NCBI GenBank assembly: GCA_021767625.1
Contig: JAASTB010000083.1
Coordinates: 1 to 8,213, forward strand
Reading direction: 5' to 3'
DNA: 8,213 nucleotides
From: Wenzhouxiangella sp.
GTDB taxonomy: Bacteria; Pseudomonadota; Gammaproteobacteria; Xanthomonadales; Wenzhouxiangellaceae
Position 1 is the stretch's first letter. Each line of letters starts with the position of its first letter. Positions 7,375 to 8,213 of the stretch are shown in pieces. A program made the position numbers and the translations under genes. Below the pieces are notes generated by a model. The model did no database searches. It worked only from the letters and a program-made list of their open reading frames with translations, and was not told the origin of the DNA.

Positions 7375-8213
7375 ATGAGTGTATTGATCGACAGCAAGAC
7401 CAAGGTCATCTGCCAGGGCTTCACCGGTAGCCAGGGCACGTTCCATTCCGAGCAGGCCATTGCCTACGGCACGCGCATGGTCGGCGGCGTCACGCCGGGC
7501 AAGGGCGGCCAGGAGCACCTGGGCCTGCCGGTGTTCAACACCGTCGATGAAGCGGTCGAGGAGACCGCCGCGGACGCGTCGATGATCTTCGTGCCGCCGC
7601 CCTTTGCGGCCGATGCCATTCTCGAGGCCGCCGACGCCGGCGTGCGCGTGATCGTGTGCATCACCGAGGGCATTCCGGTGCTCGACATGATGCGCGTCAA
7701 GGCCGCGCTCAACAACTACGACGACGTGACCCTGATCGGACCGAACTGCCCCGGGATCATCACCCCCGACGAGTGCAAGATCGGCATCATGCCCGGCCAG
7801 ATCCACAAGAAGGGCAGGATCGGCGTCGTTTCCCGTTCGGGCACGCTGACCTACGAAGCGGTCTACCAGACCACCCAGGTGGGCCTGGGCCAGTCGACCT
7901 GCATCGGCATCGGCGGCGACCCGATCCAGGGCATGAACTTCGTCGACTGCCTGTCGCTGTTCGAGGAAGATCCGGAGACCGAGGGCATCATCATGGTTGG
8001 CGAAATCGGCGGTTCGGCCGAGGAAGAGGCAGCTGAGTTCATTGCCGATCACGTCACCAAGCCCGTGGCCGCGTATATCGCCGGCGTTACCGCGCCTCCC
8101 GGCAAGCGCATGGGCCATGCCGGCGCCATCATCGCCGGCGGCAAGGGCACGGCCGAGGCCAAGTACGCGGCGCTCGAGGAGGCCGGCGTCACGACGGTGC
8201 GCTCGCCGGTCGA
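7375..8213 (+). CDS. sucD: Succinyl-CoA synthetase alpha subunit (3' end outside window)
   Basis: SucD binds CoA and carries the histidine that is phosphorylated during catalysis; it works as a complex with SucC. The window holds 279 codons of an expected 290 or so, and the frame is still open at the edge. Seen are the CoA-binding start KVICQGFTGSQGTFHSEQAI (10-29), GGVTPGKGG (37-45), ITEGIPVLDM (96-105), IGPNCPGIITP (121-131), SRSGTLTYEA (153-162) and the active-site histidine His248 in GHAGAIIAGG (247-256). A good AAGGAA ribosome site (7363-7368) lies 6 bases before the ATG and overlaps the last base of the sucC stop codon, as expected for a two-gene operon. Confidence 0.97.
   Translation, partial: MSVLIDSKTKVICQGFTGSQGTFHSEQAIAYGTRMVGGVTPGKGGQEHLGLPVFNTVDEAVEETAADASMIFVPPPFAADAILEAADAGVRVIVCITEGIPVLDMMRVKAALNNYDDVTLIGPNCPGIITPDECKIGIMPGQIHKKGRIGVVSRSGTLTYEAVYQTTQVGLGQSTCIGIGGDPIQGMNFVDCLSLFEEDPETEGIIMVGEIGGSAEEEAAEFIADHVTKPVAAYIAGVTAPPGKRMGHAGAIIAGGKGTAEAKYAALEEAGVTTVRSPV

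Overview
The window looks like a stretch of chromosome from a GC-rich gammaproteobacterium. The evidence is a PilS/PilR type IV pilus two-component pair, a two-gene ergothioneine pathway and ordinary proteobacterial succinyl-CoA synthetase genes. Divergent pilSR and sucCD is an arrangement I recall from Xanthomonadales (Xylella/Xanthomonas type genomes), so that order or a close relative is my best guess. This is inference; there is no rRNA or other marker here to confirm it.

Layout from left to right. (1) Positions 1-147 hold the last 48 codons of a plus-strand TPR protein, probably HemY. (2) Positions 148-423 are a non-coding gap between converging genes. Each side has a GC-rich hairpin followed by a T-rich tract built of 8-base TTNNTTGG units, reading away from its gene. 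Beyond the tracts the two sides are imperfect inverted copies of each other, with about 98-bp arms at about 78% identity and a centre near position 288. (3) A minus-strand block reads pilS -> pilR -> egtB -> egtD. The pilS-pilR gap is about 32 bp, pilR/egtB overlap by 1 base (TGATG) and egtB/egtD by 4 bases (ATGA). The ergothioneine genes therefore appear to be translated from the same mRNA as the pilus regulator. (4) Positions 5845-6199 are the divergent control region, with a plausible sigma-70 promoter for sucC, a leader hairpin followed by five Ts, and two short palindromes. (5) sucC is complete and sucD is nearly complete, cut by the window edge; together they encode succinyl-CoA synthetase of the TCA cycle.

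Functionally, PilS (membrane histidine kinase) would phosphorylate PilR (sigma-54 activator) to control pilin transcription. EgtD methylates histidine to hercynine and EgtB adds the sulfur, giving a redox-protective thiol. SucCD makes ATP or GTP from succinyl-CoA.

No wholly new system is visible. The two points most worth a second look are the inverted repeat element with octamer tracts in the convergent gap, and the tight coupling of egtBD to pilSR. The large open frames antisense to pilS, egtB and sucC are treated as GC-driven shadows.
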